Below are positions 1-8,342 of a stretch of DNA of 17,905 nt, piece by piece. The DNA lies in contig JAVBOP010000101.1 in NCBI GenBank assembly GCA_031550405.1, positions 1-17,905 of the forward strand. Reading direction: 5' to 3'. Positions within the stretch are counted from its first letter, which is position 1. Every line of letters begins with the position of its first letter. This stretch comes from JAVBOP01 sp031550405. GTDB taxonomy: Bacteria > Bacteroidota > Ignavibacteria > Kapaibacteriales > UBA2268. The notes beneath the pieces are model-generated. The model was not told where the DNA came from and made no database searches. It saw nothing but the letters and a program-made list of their open reading frames with translations. Position numbers and translations under genes: made by a program.

Positions 1-272
1 CTATCAGAATGGCGATACAGCAATTCAAATTTATTATCTCCCTCCGAAATTATAATTTTTGCATTTGAAATTAATGCTTTTTCATAATCGTATTCATCGA
101 AAAGCGGCAGAGTTTTAGTTATGCGGATGTCGCGTATCGGCTCATCTATTACAAGCAGCGCCTCCACGATTTTGTATTCAACATAATCTTTGGGAATAGG
201 GTCTTCGCAGCTGCCAAGCGCCAACATGAGGCAGAAAAATAGAACAGTAATATGATTTCTTTTTAGGAACAT
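1..272 (-). CDS. DUF4249-like lipoprotein, N-terminal part (runs off window)
   Basis: An open frame of 90 codons starts at ATG 272-270 and continues past base 1, so only the N-terminus is visible. It begins with a basic stretch (MFLKRNH), a hydrophobic run and a lipobox-like ending LGSC, so it should be an outer-membrane or periplasmic lipoprotein. The mature part starts EDPIPKDYVEYKIVEALL and continues with a pattern (VIDEPIRDIRITKTLPLFD) like the N-terminal strands of DUF4249 proteins. Those are Bacteroidota lipoproteins usually encoded beside TonB-dependent receptors; their role is not established. The family call rests on this short stretch and is moderate. The gene is divergent from the beta-propeller lipoprotein at 381. 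No good Shine-Dalgarno sequence precedes the start. Confidence 0.6.
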   Translation of the reverse strand, partial: MFLKRNHITVLFFCLMLALGSCEDPIPKDYVEYKIVEALLVIDEPIRDIRITKTLPLFDEYDYEKALISNAKIIISEGDNKFELLYRHSD

Positions 273-355
273 TGCTATATTTCAACTAATAATACGATGT
301 GCAAAAATACAAAATAATAGTTAAATTGCAACTTGAGAATTGCTTATTTGCAGTA

Positions 356-377
356 TTTATTAAAAAAAAATCATAAA
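356..377 (-). repeat. Palindromic repeat, degenerate copy
   Basis: Three mismatches in 22 to the copy at 17530. It ends three bases before ATG 381. It is very A-rich, so chance similarity is possible. Confidence 0.35.
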
Positions 378-380
378 ACT

Positions 381-1493
381 ATGTGCAGAATAGTATTAAT
401 AATTGTTGTAACGGCTTTATTTGCAGGATGTGTTGATGAACCCGATTCATCAGGAGGCGGTACTTTCATTGCAGGCGAAAGTGGAGCGGTAATACTTTGC
501 GAAGGTATTAAAGGCAGCGATAATTCGACAATTACAAGGATTGATTTTCAAACAGGCAGCTACTCCGACAATTATTTTTCCGAAGCAAATTCCGGACAAA
601 AAACAGGTGATATTGCTAATGACTTGATTCTGCGCGACAGCATAGCTTATATCGCCGTTTCAAAAACGGGAACAATTGAGGCGTTTTCGATGAACACTGG
701 GCGCAGCATTGGCCGCATATATTTTCCTGCAAACGTATGGCCTCGAAAAATGGTTTTTATTTCAGATACTTTGGCATACGTTACAACCTATATTGAGCAG
801 TCAAATGATGATTTTTATGTATACGGGTTTAATCCTGAAAAATTGAAGCTTACTGGCGTTAAAATACAGGTCGGCTCGCATCCTGAAGGCATGGCGCTAT
901 ATGACAACAAGCTATATGTGGTTAACAGCGGTTACGGCGATTTGCACTTCTATCATCCAAAAGCCTCTACCATTTCGGTAATAGATCTGGATACGAAAAC
1001 TGAGGTCAACAACATTAAAACAGGCAATAATCCCAACAGAATTTGGGCTGACGGCAAAGGAAAAATATATGTTGCTTACTGGGAATTACCCAGCAAAAAG
1101 GACTTTGGCGGCATAATTGAATACGATGCCGTAACAATGGAAAAATTACGGGAATGGAAGACGATGGTTTATGATTTTTGCTTAAATAAAAATTCAGATA
1201 CCTTGTATTACCTCAGCAGTTCCATAAATACGATAGCCAACAATTCGGCTGGCGTAAACTATATTGCGCTGGATGATGCGAATGCCGTGCCTCGGGAGTT
1301 GATAAAAAATGAGAAAAGCAAGGACATGTGGTCGGCAATTGCAATAAATCACGATAGAAACGAGCTTTGGGTGGCGAGCGCTTTTGATTATCAAACTGCA
1401 GGCAATCTAATGGTATACAGCTTGTCCAGCCCAAGCATCATAAAAAATACCTACAAAACAGGAATAATTCCAAATACAATCAGGTTTTATTAG
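381..1493 (+). CDS. Beta-propeller (YncE/YVTN-like, BtuG-like) lipoprotein
   Basis: A 370-residue protein. I chose ATG 381 because it puts a proper lipoprotein signal at the N-terminus (MCRIVLIIVVTALFAGC, lipid Cys 17). The frame is open back to a TTG at 333, but that start would bury the signal. Acidic residues right after Cys 17 (VDEPD) resemble the Bacteroidota signal that sends lipoproteins to the cell surface. The rest is a run of about 40-residue repeats typical of YncE/YVTN beta-propellers, for example DNKLYVVNSGYGD, TISVIDLDTKTEV and GKIYVAYW. Related propeller lipoproteins include BtuG, which captures cobalamin for a TonB-dependent transporter; no transporter gene is visible here, so the ligand is unknown. 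It ends 14 bases from the convergent gene at 1508. A degenerate copy of the window's palindromic repeat lies 3 bases before the start. Confidence 0.75.
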   Translation: MCRIVLIIVVTALFAGCVDEPDSSGGGTFIAGESGAVILCEGIKGSDNSTITRIDFQTGSYSDNYFSEANSGQKTGDIANDLILRDSIAYIAVSKTGTIEAFSMNTGRSIGRIYFPANVWPRKMVFISDTLAYVTTYIEQSNDDFYVYGFNPEKLKLTGVKIQVGSHPEGMALYDNKLYVVNSGYGDLHFYHPKASTISVIDLDTKTEVNNIKTGNNPNRIWADGKGKIYVAYWELPSKKDFGGIIEYDAVTMEKLREWKTMVYDFCLNKNSDTLYYLSSSINTIANNSAGVNYIALDDANAVPRELIKNEKSKDMWSAIAINHDRNELWVASAFDYQTAGNLMVYSLSSPSIIKNTYKTGIIPNTIRFY

Positions 1494-1507
1494 CAAACTT
1501 CATAGCC

Positions 1508-3820
1508 TCACCTGACAAGCACAAAGGACAGGGGTTTGTGATACATGCAGGAGCTGAAATGTATTACAAAAATGCCGGAAGGCAAGGTGGAAATATCAAT
1601 GCTTTTTTGGTATGAGCCAGCCGGAAGCCAGTAATCACTCTCCAAGTGCCTTTTGCCAAACGCATTAAAGATTTCTATTCTGCAAGCTGTTTCCATGATT
1701 GTAGTAAATTCGACCTCAAGATTATCCGCTATTGGCTGGGTCGATAAAATCCTAAAATCATATTTAGACTTAGGAGCATCGTTAAGCTTGTACTCAAGCC
1801 CGCAAATCGAATCGATGGAATATTTGCCATTTTCTACTTGCAGGCGCATAAAATCATCGCAATTCCCATTGCCAACCTCTGCGTTCTGAACGGCTATCTC
1901 GGTACTGGGCAGATTTCCTAAATATGTATTAAAATTTATCCAAAGCAGCGTGTCATTAGCCAAAAATTTATTGTCGGAAGTCTCTGTCTTTACAGATAAT
2001 AAACCTGCTTTTTCCTCGACAATATCAAGCTCGCAGCCTTCACTCGCCGTATTCAATGTTATCCTGTTATAATAGCCGAGCAGCGACGGATTATACGCCA
2101 AATTGAAACTGTAGCTTTTCGCATATTTGCTGACCGCATCATTCTCGGATTTGAGTATTATCGGCACTTTAAGCTGTGTCCCCGGCTTATTTTTCAGTGC
2201 TGGAATATGCAGGTTCGCACTTATTGGCGAAATACTGTTGCCAATCAAAGTCATTACGAACGTATCTCTTTTAATTTCGTTGGTTATAAACAGAAGGCGG
2301 GCAGTGTTTTTTTTCTCTGGATATACAGATATATAGGTAATTTTTAATTTAGCGGTGCCATTTGCAGGTATTGACAAATTCGTTTTATCCAGCCTGAATA
2401 AAGCGTTTTCCGATAGGATATTGCTTATAATCAGCACTGCATTTCCGGTATTTTCGATAGTTATAACCGTGTCCTTTTCGGCAGGACATGTTTCGTCGGA
2501 GTTGGAATAGCTCACATTTCCGAAATCAACAGTATCGCTAATTACGCTCAGTATCGGTTCAACGCCAACGCCTTTCAAAATGAATATTTTTTCATAATCC
2601 TTGCTCGACGCCGAATGTACAGGTCTGTCTATAAAATTATTTTTCAATATATATCTTGCATAACAATTGCCTTTTTTGTCGGGCGAGAATGTTATCGCAA
2701 ACGAGGCGGTGTCGCCTGTTAGCAAAACAGGGATACCATCCATAAATGGCTCAATTATATGGAAATTAGCATCAGGTGAATCATCATATTCATCATACAC
2801 CATCTGATTTTTCAATCCATAATTGATATTGCCTGAATTTTTTAGCGCAACCTGCACACCCCTGCTTGAGCCAATTCGCAGCTCCCCAAAGTTAATGGTA
2901 TCGGCAATTATATCGGCTTCCGACCGCACAATGTCCAGCGAATGATATACGCCAATGCCTTTTAGCTTGAGCTTTGCAGTATCAATTCTGTCGGGATCAT
3001 TGGCGGCATCAGGCTTGAACAGAAGATACAGCATTGCCGAATCGGCATTCGCATCCAATGGCTTATATGCCATATCCCACGCCTGATATACGCTGCTGTT
3101 TCCTTGATAAAATGCCAATGGATATTGCTTTTGCTCAATAACAAATTCATCCTCTGCATGCTGCATCGGGGAGAGCAGGCTGTATTCCTGCGCAAGTGCA
3201 TTTAATTGCTGATAATTACCATCTGTAGTCGTATTCTTCGCTTTCCATTCAATGCTATATGCTTCTCTATCGACAAAAACCGAATCGAAGTTCAGTATAT
3301 CATCATACCAGTCTATATACAGATCGGTTTTTTTGCCTATCAAGTAGAAAGTATCAAGTATAATTGGAGTTAGCGTATCATCCTGCGGCACCATACCGAG
3401 TATAAGCATAGCCTCTTTTCTGCCAAGCGTTGCGGGAGCGGCGGGCGTGGTATTAAACGCCATCGTCAGAGTATCATAAGGCAGGGCTGGAGACATTACA
3501 AGCGGAAACACCGTCGCTACAGCCGTGTCAAAACTTTCAATATCAATCAGAGGCGAATTCGGGCTTTGCATTTTTATGTAAGTCGGTGCTTTATTATACA
3601 TTAACAGCGTTCTATCTGTTAAATAATTAGCGAAGGCAAAGCGCATTCTTGAGGTTTGGTTCTCCAGCAATGGACCGAAATATATTTTCTTGTCGCCGGG
3701 GAACTCTACCGATTTTATGCTTCCTGCTTTATCGGCAAAGCAATGGAATGAGAATACTATGCTACAAGTAATTATCAAAAAAGCATTAAGCATTTTTACA
3801 AAACATCTATTATAATTCAT
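1508..3820 (-). CDS. T9SS-secreted protein with ASH-like and cohesin-like domains
   Basis: A 770-residue secreted protein. A signal peptide covers about residues 1-29 (hydrophobic core LNAFLIITCSIVF, likely cut after CFA). The middle contains at least two ASH/choice-of-anchor-D type beta domains, near 297-425 and 425-530, each opening with a phrase like DTINFGELRIGSS or DTVDFGNVSYSNS. Residues about 533-672 resemble a cohesin-type fold (GTQLKVPIILKS, YSFNLAYNPSLLGYY). The last about 85 residues form a T9SS type A sorting domain (RIEIFNAFGKRHL, then DISTLPSGIFVIHF), used for export through the type IX system and cleavage or anchoring at the surface. No enzyme motif is visible, so an adhesin or structural role is likely. 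M10 is an alternative start. The gene is divergent from the DUF1573 gene at 4010, and both encode ASH-like folds. Confidence 0.8.
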   Translation of the reverse strand: MNYNRCFVKMLNAFLIITCSIVFSFHCFADKAGSIKSVEFPGDKKIYFGPLLENQTSRMRFAFANYLTDRTLLMYNKAPTYIKMQSPNSPLIDIESFDTAVATVFPLVMSPALPYDTLTMAFNTTPAAPATLGRKEAMLILGMVPQDDTLTPIILDTFYLIGKKTDLYIDWYDDILNFDSVFVDREAYSIEWKAKNTTTDGNYQQLNALAQEYSLLSPMQHAEDEFVIEQKQYPLAFYQGNSSVYQAWDMAYKPLDANADSAMLYLLFKPDAANDPDRIDTAKLKLKGIGVYHSLDIVRSEADIIADTINFGELRIGSSRGVQVALKNSGNINYGLKNQMVYDEYDDSPDANFHIIEPFMDGIPVLLTGDTASFAITFSPDKKGNCYARYILKNNFIDRPVHSASSKDYEKIFILKGVGVEPILSVISDTVDFGNVSYSNSDETCPAEKDTVITIENTGNAVLIISNILSENALFRLDKTNLSIPANGTAKLKITYISVYPEKKNTARLLFITNEIKRDTFVMTLIGNSISPISANLHIPALKNKPGTQLKVPIILKSENDAVSKYAKSYSFNLAYNPSLLGYYNRITLNTASEGCELDIVEEKAGLLSVKTETSDNKFLANDTLLWINFNTYLGNLPSTEIAVQNAEVGNGNCDDFMRLQVENGKYSIDSICGLEYKLNDAPKSKYDFRILSTQPIADNLEVEFTTIMETACRIEIFNAFGKRHLESDYWLPAGSYQKSIDISTLPSGIFVIHFSSCMYHKPLSFVLVR

Positions 3821-4009
3821 AGTTTTTTATTATTTTAGGAACATAAATCAGTTGCGTGCAATACAGTTTATTTGAAGCATTTCCAAATTATGAAAAAAAA
3901 TTAATAATTAAACTAAAGAAAATGCGATACTATCTAAAAGTTGCAATTAATATAATTATATATTCACAACAATCAAAAATACTAAAAAAATAACAACTGG
4001 AGAGACAAC

Positions 4010-4732
4010 ATGAAAAAAATCCTGCTATTATCATCGCTAATAATGTGCTGTTCCTTAAGCATATTGGCGCAGCCAAAGCTGACAATCATTGGCGGAAATG
4101 TTTATGACTGGCATGATGTTAAGCCAACGCAAAGTCCTTTGAAAGCGGAAATAAAATTGAAAAATGAAGGCAATGAGCTTTTGAAAATTGCGGAGGTCAA
4201 GCCTTCGTGCGGATGCACAACAGCGCCGCTTGATAAAACAGAATTGGAGCCGGGCGATGTTGCAACCCTTAGTGTAACATTCAATGTATCTTCTTCAACT
4301 GGTACGGTTTCCAAAAGTATCGCTATCACTTCCAACGATCCTAAGTCCAAGCAATATCTGGAAATTAAAGCCAATGTCGTTCGTGCAATCATACTTAAGC
4401 CTTATACTTATCTGCCATTTAAGAATTTGCAGATTGGCAAGGAAAGCACAAGCACACTGTTCATTAAAAATAATGCAGATACGGATATAACTTTTTCGGA
4501 TATTACTATCGACCCGCCTAAAATGCAGATAGATCTTCCGCAAAAATTTGTCCTAAAGCCGGGCGAGGAAATTAAACTGACCGGAATAATGATACCCAAA
4601 ACGGTTGGTTACCAAACTTCAACGGTTACAATAAAAACATCGCATCCTGATTTTCCTGAATTAAAAATTCAATCGTACGGCACAGCTGCCGAATCTCCAT
4701 ATTTTGAGAATGAAAAGCCTAAATCTAAATAA
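4010..4732 (+). CDS. DUF1573 domain protein, exported
   Basis: A 240-residue protein with a clear Sec signal peptide (MKKILLLSSLIMCCSLSILA, cut before Q21). The DUF1573 hallmark is present: KLKNEGNELLKI, then VKPSCGCTTAPLDK with C67-G-C69, then ELEPGD and a closing SNDP motif. A second immunoglobulin-like/ASH domain follows at about 125-232 (LQIGKESTSTLFIKNNADT). DUF1573 proteins are small periplasmic or surface proteins common in Bacteroidota, with no established biochemical role. The start is supported by GGAG at 3999-4002, seven bases before the ATG. A strong intrinsic terminator follows at 4783-4806, so this looks like a single-gene transcript. It is divergent from the T9SS protein at 3820 across a 189-base spacer. 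Confidence 0.85.
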   Translation: MKKILLLSSLIMCCSLSILAQPKLTIIGGNVYDWHDVKPTQSPLKAEIKLKNEGNELLKIAEVKPSCGCTTAPLDKTELEPGDVATLSVTFNVSSSTGTVSKSIAITSNDPKSKQYLEIKANVVRAIILKPYTYLPFKNLQIGKESTSTLFIKNNADTDITFSDITIDPPKMQIDLPQKFVLKPGEEIKLTGIMIPKTVGYQTSTVTIKTSHPDFPELKIQSYGTAAESPYFENEKPKSK

Positions 4733-4782
4733 TCATTTGCTTAATATTCTTATAATTTGGCATATTTCTGTATTTTTGCTTG

Positions 4783-4806
4783 CCCCATGTTCCGCATGGG
4801 GTTTTT
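4783..4806 (+). terminator. Intrinsic terminator after the DUF1573 gene
   Basis: A 7-bp perfect stem, CCCCATG (4783-4789) pairing with CATGGGG (4795-4801), a 5-base loop, then TTTTT at 4802-4806. It lies 50 bases past the stop at 4732. Confidence 0.85.
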
Positions 4807-5151
4807 GCTATTCATCGCCATTTTTAGCTTTGGGATGTATAATTCTTTATATTCCAGATGGTTAAACAAACACGGCAGGTTATTTTTCAAGCTCGTTTTT
4901 AAAGTTAAGTCTATCTATTACAGCAAGTTGCAACAATAATTCACGCAAGGCTTTTGCTGCATCTAACTTTGGGCATAATTTTTAATTATTATTTTCAAAT
5001 GACGTAAATATATCAAAATATTATAGCTTAAATTATAGTGCAGCTGCTCTTGCGGCTATTAGACCTGAGTTAACTATTAATATGAGCAACAGTAAAGTTC
5101 CAATACCTTATGCAAAAGCGCAATCGTTTTGCCTTCAAATTTAATTTGTTA
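4807..5151. other. Gene-free stretch, possible gene remnants
   Basis: I see no convincing intact gene, RNA gene or repeat in these 345 bases. Two short open frames have protein-like composition. On minus, about 4873-4973 reads LDAAKALRELLLQLAVIDRL and ends ELEK before a stop. On plus, about 4992-5144 reads SAAALAAIRPELTINMSNSK followed by VPIPYAKAQSFCLQI and a stop. Neither has a good start, and both could be debris of decayed genes or chance. Confidence 0.3.
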
Positions 5152-5180
5152 TTATTAAAATTTATTCATAAATCTATTAG
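5152..5180 (-). repeat. Palindromic repeat copy at the Fic gene stop
   Basis: TTATTAAAATTTATTCATAA then ATCTATTAG; it aligns with the 6614 and 7575 copies with small changes and covers the Fic stop codon (5177-5179). Confidence 0.6.
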
Positions 5181-6595
5181 GTTTTACTTTCTTTCGCTTT
5201 TTCTATTTCTTTGTAAAGGGCATTGCCTAAATCTAATGCAATGTTTTCTATATCTACTTCTGTTAGTTGCTGGTGGTACAGCTTACTCACAGTTTGGTTT
5301 AAGTAATTTATTTCATACGCGTTACTATGGAATGTAAAATTTATTTTTGTATTTATCTTTATATGAGAATCTACGCTTCTAAGTCCTTGTATATTTATAT
5401 AAATATATAATTTTTTACAGGCTCTAATTATATTAGAGAAGTCATTTTCTTTTTTTACACCAAAAATAGGAGCATACATAGCGGACATATTGAATATACC
5501 GGATTCTTCTTTATGATTTTTGTGTATTGTTATATTAAAATTCTTTTGATACAAATTAATAACTTTTGCAGCTCCTACTTTATCTGAGTCATCATAGGTC
5601 TCTACGTTTACATGTCTATCTAAAAAGAAATCATCAAACTTCTTCAGCTTCTCTTCCCATGCTAATAATAGCGGAAAAATACTATTTTCTACAACATTTT
5701 TAACAGCTTCTTCGCTATATTTTATCTTTACTTTATCATCGGCTGCAAACAATTCTTTTTTCAATAGATGTATTTTTTTATCTAAATCATCAGGCTCTTC
5801 TATATTCTCGCCTTTTGCTGCACGCAAACCTACATCCAATGACCAAGTCAATTGCTCTTTCATATAGCCTGTAAAATCTTCTATGAAACCTGCATCAGCA
5901 CGATGCAATGCACGCAAATAGTTTTTCTTATCGCTACTTTTAATAATTATTGGAGGCAGATTATTGTAAAACATCACATAATTAACCAATAAACGGGCGA
6001 CACGTCCATTGCCATCATCAAAAGGATGAATACGAATAAATTTATAATGCAATAAAGATGCAAGTTCGATAAAGGATAATTCATTTTTCTCAAACTCTTG
6101 ACGATACCAATCCACCAATTCTTTCATTAAGATTGGCGTTTCAAATGGTGAAGCATATTCAAAAATCTCACCATTATCCAATATCACAGAATTAGGATAT
6201 TTTTTGTATTCTCCAATATCAATCAAACGTCGGGTTTTCTGTCCATCAGGTGCAACAGCATCTTTCCAAAATGGTTTTACAAGTATTATTTCATTTAATT
6301 TGCGGATAAAATTTTCGGTCAATGGTCTTTCTTTATCTGCCGCTTCTTCTTCTATCATTTTCAAAGCAACGTCGTGGGCTTCCATCTCTTGATATTCTCT
6401 ATAATTATGGTTACCTTTTGTATCTTCAAATAAAAGCAGTAGCTTAGTCTCGCCATAAGTAAGAGTATTGCCTTCCAAATGATTGGAATTATAGTTAAAT
6501 TCCAAGCGAAATTTCTGGTCTAATTTTGCCTGATATTCCGTTTTCAAAGGCTGCAATGCAAACCATTCTTCTATAAGTTGATTTAGAATGTCCAT
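5177..6595 (-). CDS. Fic family protein (AMPylase-type)
   Basis: A 472-residue protein. The Fic active-site motif HPFDDGNGRVAR is complete at residues 190-201: catalytic H190, acidic D194 and the GNGR phosphate-binding turn. Fic enzymes usually transfer AMP, or another phosphate-linked group, from a nucleotide to a hydroxyl side chain of a target protein. Near the N-terminus, S37-N-H-L-E41-G42 matches the inhibitory helix motif (S/T)xxxE(G/N), with Glu 41 expected to block ATP; this is a self-inhibited class II arrangement. After the Fic core comes about 200 residues (270-472) that I do not recognise and that may select the target or bind DNA. The stop codon lies in a copy of the palindromic repeat, and another copy lies 19-48 bases before the start. 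The gene is next to an R-M pair, which fits an accessory or defence setting. Confidence 0.88.
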   Translation of the reverse strand: MDILNQLIEEWFALQPLKTEYQAKLDQKFRLEFNYNSNHLEGNTLTYGETKLLLLFEDTKGNHNYREYQEMEAHDVALKMIEEEAADKERPLTENFIRKLNEIILVKPFWKDAVAPDGQKTRRLIDIGEYKKYPNSVILDNGEIFEYASPFETPILMKELVDWYRQEFEKNELSFIELASLLHYKFIRIHPFDDGNGRVARLLVNYVMFYNNLPPIIIKSSDKKNYLRALHRADAGFIEDFTGYMKEQLTWSLDVGLRAAKGENIEEPDDLDKKIHLLKKELFAADDKVKIKYSEEAVKNVVENSIFPLLLAWEEKLKKFDDFFLDRHVNVETYDDSDKVGAAKVINLYQKNFNITIHKNHKEESGIFNMSAMYAPIFGVKKENDFSNIIRACKKLYIYINIQGLRSVDSHIKINTKINFTFHSNAYEINYLNQTVSKLYHQQLTEVDIENIALDLGNALYKEIEKAKESKT

Positions 6596-6613
6596 AGTAT
6601 TTTTATCAGATTA

Positions 6614-6643
6614 TTAAAAAATATTCATAAATATCTAATTTAT
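6614..6643 (-). repeat. 30-base repeat copy at the lepB stop, before the Fic gene
   Basis: Identical over all 30 bases to 7575-7604. It covers the lepB stop (6635-6637) and ends 19 bases from the Fic start. On the minus strand TTCATAAAT pairs with ATTTATGAA just before a TATTTTTT run, so it could act as a weak terminator. Confidence 0.85.
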
Positions 6644-7540
6644 GAATTTACCGATTCTATCCCAGCGAATGTGTGCTAATTTCTCAAAAAAAGAGTACTC
6701 CTGATTGTTTTCATCATATATTTCCCATGAAAGCCAGCAAACTACAGGCGAACCAAGTATATGGTCGCGAGGAATAAAACCCCAATAGCGGCTATCCAAA
6801 CTCATGTCGCGATTATCGCCCATGCCGAAATAATAATCCTGCTCAACAACATAGCTGCTAACAGGTTTGTCGTCAATATAAATACCACTTGAATTTATAG
6901 AAATATTATGATATTCACGCTTGATAAATGTATCCCATTCCTGATAATTTTGGCTATTCAAAGGGATTATATCGCCCTTTTTAGGTATGCGGATTGGACC
7001 ATAATTATCATGCGTGAAATTAGCTCCTTTTGGAAATGTTCGATATATTTCGCTTGGATCTTCACGCATATTTTTCAACGTAACTCCATGTTCTGAAAGA
7101 GGTTGTGGCTTACTATTAACATAAACCAAATTATCAATAATTTGCAAAGTATCACCAGGCAATGCGATGCACCGCTTCAAATAATATTGAAATTCCTGAG
7201 CTTTGGCTTCATCACGCATACCAGGGAAAACAAACACAATAACATCACCGCGCTCTGGTTCGCAAGGCGAAGGCAGCATCTTATACGGCAATGGAATATT
7301 GAAAAATGGTATAATTTGTGGCGTCGATGGACCATATAGCCTGTTAACAAGCAGCCTGTCGCCAGTCATAACTGTGTTTTCCATTGAGCCGGTTGGCACC
7401 AAAAAATTGGCAAATAACAGGCTGTTTAGTATCATTAGAAAAAATAATACTACTACAAACGATTTTATCCAAGATAAAGCTACCTCTGTAGCTGTTTGGG
7501 GTTGTTTTGCTTTTGTACTTTCTTTTTTGTTAATTTTCAT
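6635..7540 (-). CDS. lepB: Signal peptidase I
   Basis: A 301-residue type I (leader) signal peptidase that removes signal peptides from Sec-exported proteins on the outer face of the inner membrane. One N-terminal membrane segment is seen at about 24-46. The catalytic motifs are intact: PTGSMENT with nucleophile Ser 52, YLKRCIALPGD with general base Lys 122, and GDNRDMSLDSR (241-251). A long region between boxes D and E (about 131-235) is usual for Bacteroidota-type enzymes. The start ATG 7540 has no clear Shine-Dalgarno sequence. The last codons and stop lie in a copy of the palindromic repeat. Its placement between a Fic gene and yjdF is unusual; whether it is the housekeeping or an extra lepB cannot be told from this window. 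Confidence 0.93.
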   Translation of the reverse strand: MKINKKESTKAKQPQTATEVALSWIKSFVVVLFFLMILNSLLFANFLVPTGSMENTVMTGDRLLVNRLYGPSTPQIIPFFNIPLPYKMLPSPCEPERGDVIVFVFPGMRDEAKAQEFQYYLKRCIALPGDTLQIIDNLVYVNSKPQPLSEHGVTLKNMREDPSEIYRTFPKGANFTHDNYGPIRIPKKGDIIPLNSQNYQEWDTFIKREYHNISINSSGIYIDDKPVSSYVVEQDYYFGMGDNRDMSLDSRYWGFIPRDHILGSPVVCWLSWEIYDENNQEYSFFEKLAHIRWDRIGKFIN

Positions 7541-7574
7541 AATTATTTTATTCTGTATATTTCTGTATATATTG

Positions 7575-7604
7575 TTAAAAAATATTCATAAATATCTAAT
7601 TTAT
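7575..7604 (-). repeat. 30-base repeat copy at the yjdF stop, before lepB
   Basis: Identical to 6614-6643. It contains the yjdF TAA (7601-7603) in a different register from the lepB stop and lies 35-64 bases before the lepB start. Confidence 0.85.
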
Positions 7605-8224
7605 TTCTTTTTTCGCAAAAGATAATTCTGAAATTTTGATAAAGTGAGTAAAGCTATGATTGCACCTATTAATGCACAAAACATATCAGCCTGTGCGTCC
7701 CATACATCGCCTTGCGAACCTAAAAATGCCTCTGCAGAAGCTCCTTGCCAAACAGTTACCCACCATTCAATTAATTCATAAAAAGCACTAATAGATAAGC
7801 AAATAGATACAATAATAAAGAAAAGCCAACCACCTGATTTTAAAGGCGTTTTAGCTAATAGAACCTCACGCACCAATAAAGCCGGAATAAAACCTTGCGC
7901 TAAATGTCCAATTCTATCATAATGGTTGCGGGCAAAATGGAATTTTTCTTGCATCCAAAAACCAAAAGGAACATTGGCATAAGTGTAAATGCTTCCGATA
8001 GCCATAATTATAAAATGCACAAGCAACAGACTATAAACTAATTTGGTAAATTTGAAGCTCTTGTACGTGAAAAATAATATCGGAAAACCAATAATTACAG
8101 GAAACATTTCAAGAGGCCACGTGAATTTATCCAATGACATAATGAATGATACCACTAATATTATTAATGTACAAATAGTAAAAATAATAGGATATTTTTC
8201 GGATTTCCATATAGTAATTTTCAT
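7601..8224 (-). CDS. yjdF: YjdF/DUF2238 inner-membrane protein
   Basis: A 207-residue integral membrane protein with about five to six hydrophobic helices. It carries the conserved signature of the E. coli YjdF (DUF2238) family: RNHYDRIGHLAQGF (99-112), AFYELIEWW (147-155) and LGSQGDVWDAQADM (168-181). The acidic and His residues in and next to the helices are family features, but no biochemical function is established. The start has an AGGGGA about 11 bases upstream. The stop TAA (7601-7603) is part of a 30-base repeat identical to the one at the lepB stop. It sits 60 bases upstream of lepB on the same strand, so the two could be cotranscribed. Confidence 0.88.
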   Translation of the reverse strand: MKITIWKSEKYPIIFTICTLIILVVSFIMSLDKFTWPLEMFPVIIGFPILFFTYKSFKFTKLVYSLLLVHFIIMAIGSIYTYANVPFGFWMQEKFHFARNHYDRIGHLAQGFIPALLVREVLLAKTPLKSGGWLFFIIVSICLSISAFYELIEWWVTVWQGASAEAFLGSQGDVWDAQADMFCALIGAIIALLTLSKFQNYLLRKKK

Positions 8225-8260
8225 TTAATTTAATTTCCCCTATTGTTTTGCATATATCAC

Positions 8261-8280
8261 TAAAAAATATTCATAAGTAT
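8261..8280 (-). repeat. Palindromic repeat copy before yjdF
   Basis: TAAAAAATATTCATAAGTAT shares 19 of 20 bases with the 6614/7575 copies. It lies 37-56 bases before the yjdF start and 63 bases past the methyltransferase stop. Confidence 0.7.
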
Positions 8281-8342
8281 GTGTTATATTTTAACAAATT
8301 ATAAGCTCAGGTACTTGCACTATGTTATGCAGTTCTAAAAAT

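Noticed and set aside
333..380. TTG start extending the propeller lipoprotein by 16 residues
   Set aside because: It would place charged residues before the signal peptide; ATG 381 gives a standard lipoprotein signal.
4757..4939. 60-codon plus-strand frame
   Set aside because: It overlaps the terminator hairpin of the DUF1573 gene, has no ribosome site and reads like translated terminator and AT-rich spacer.
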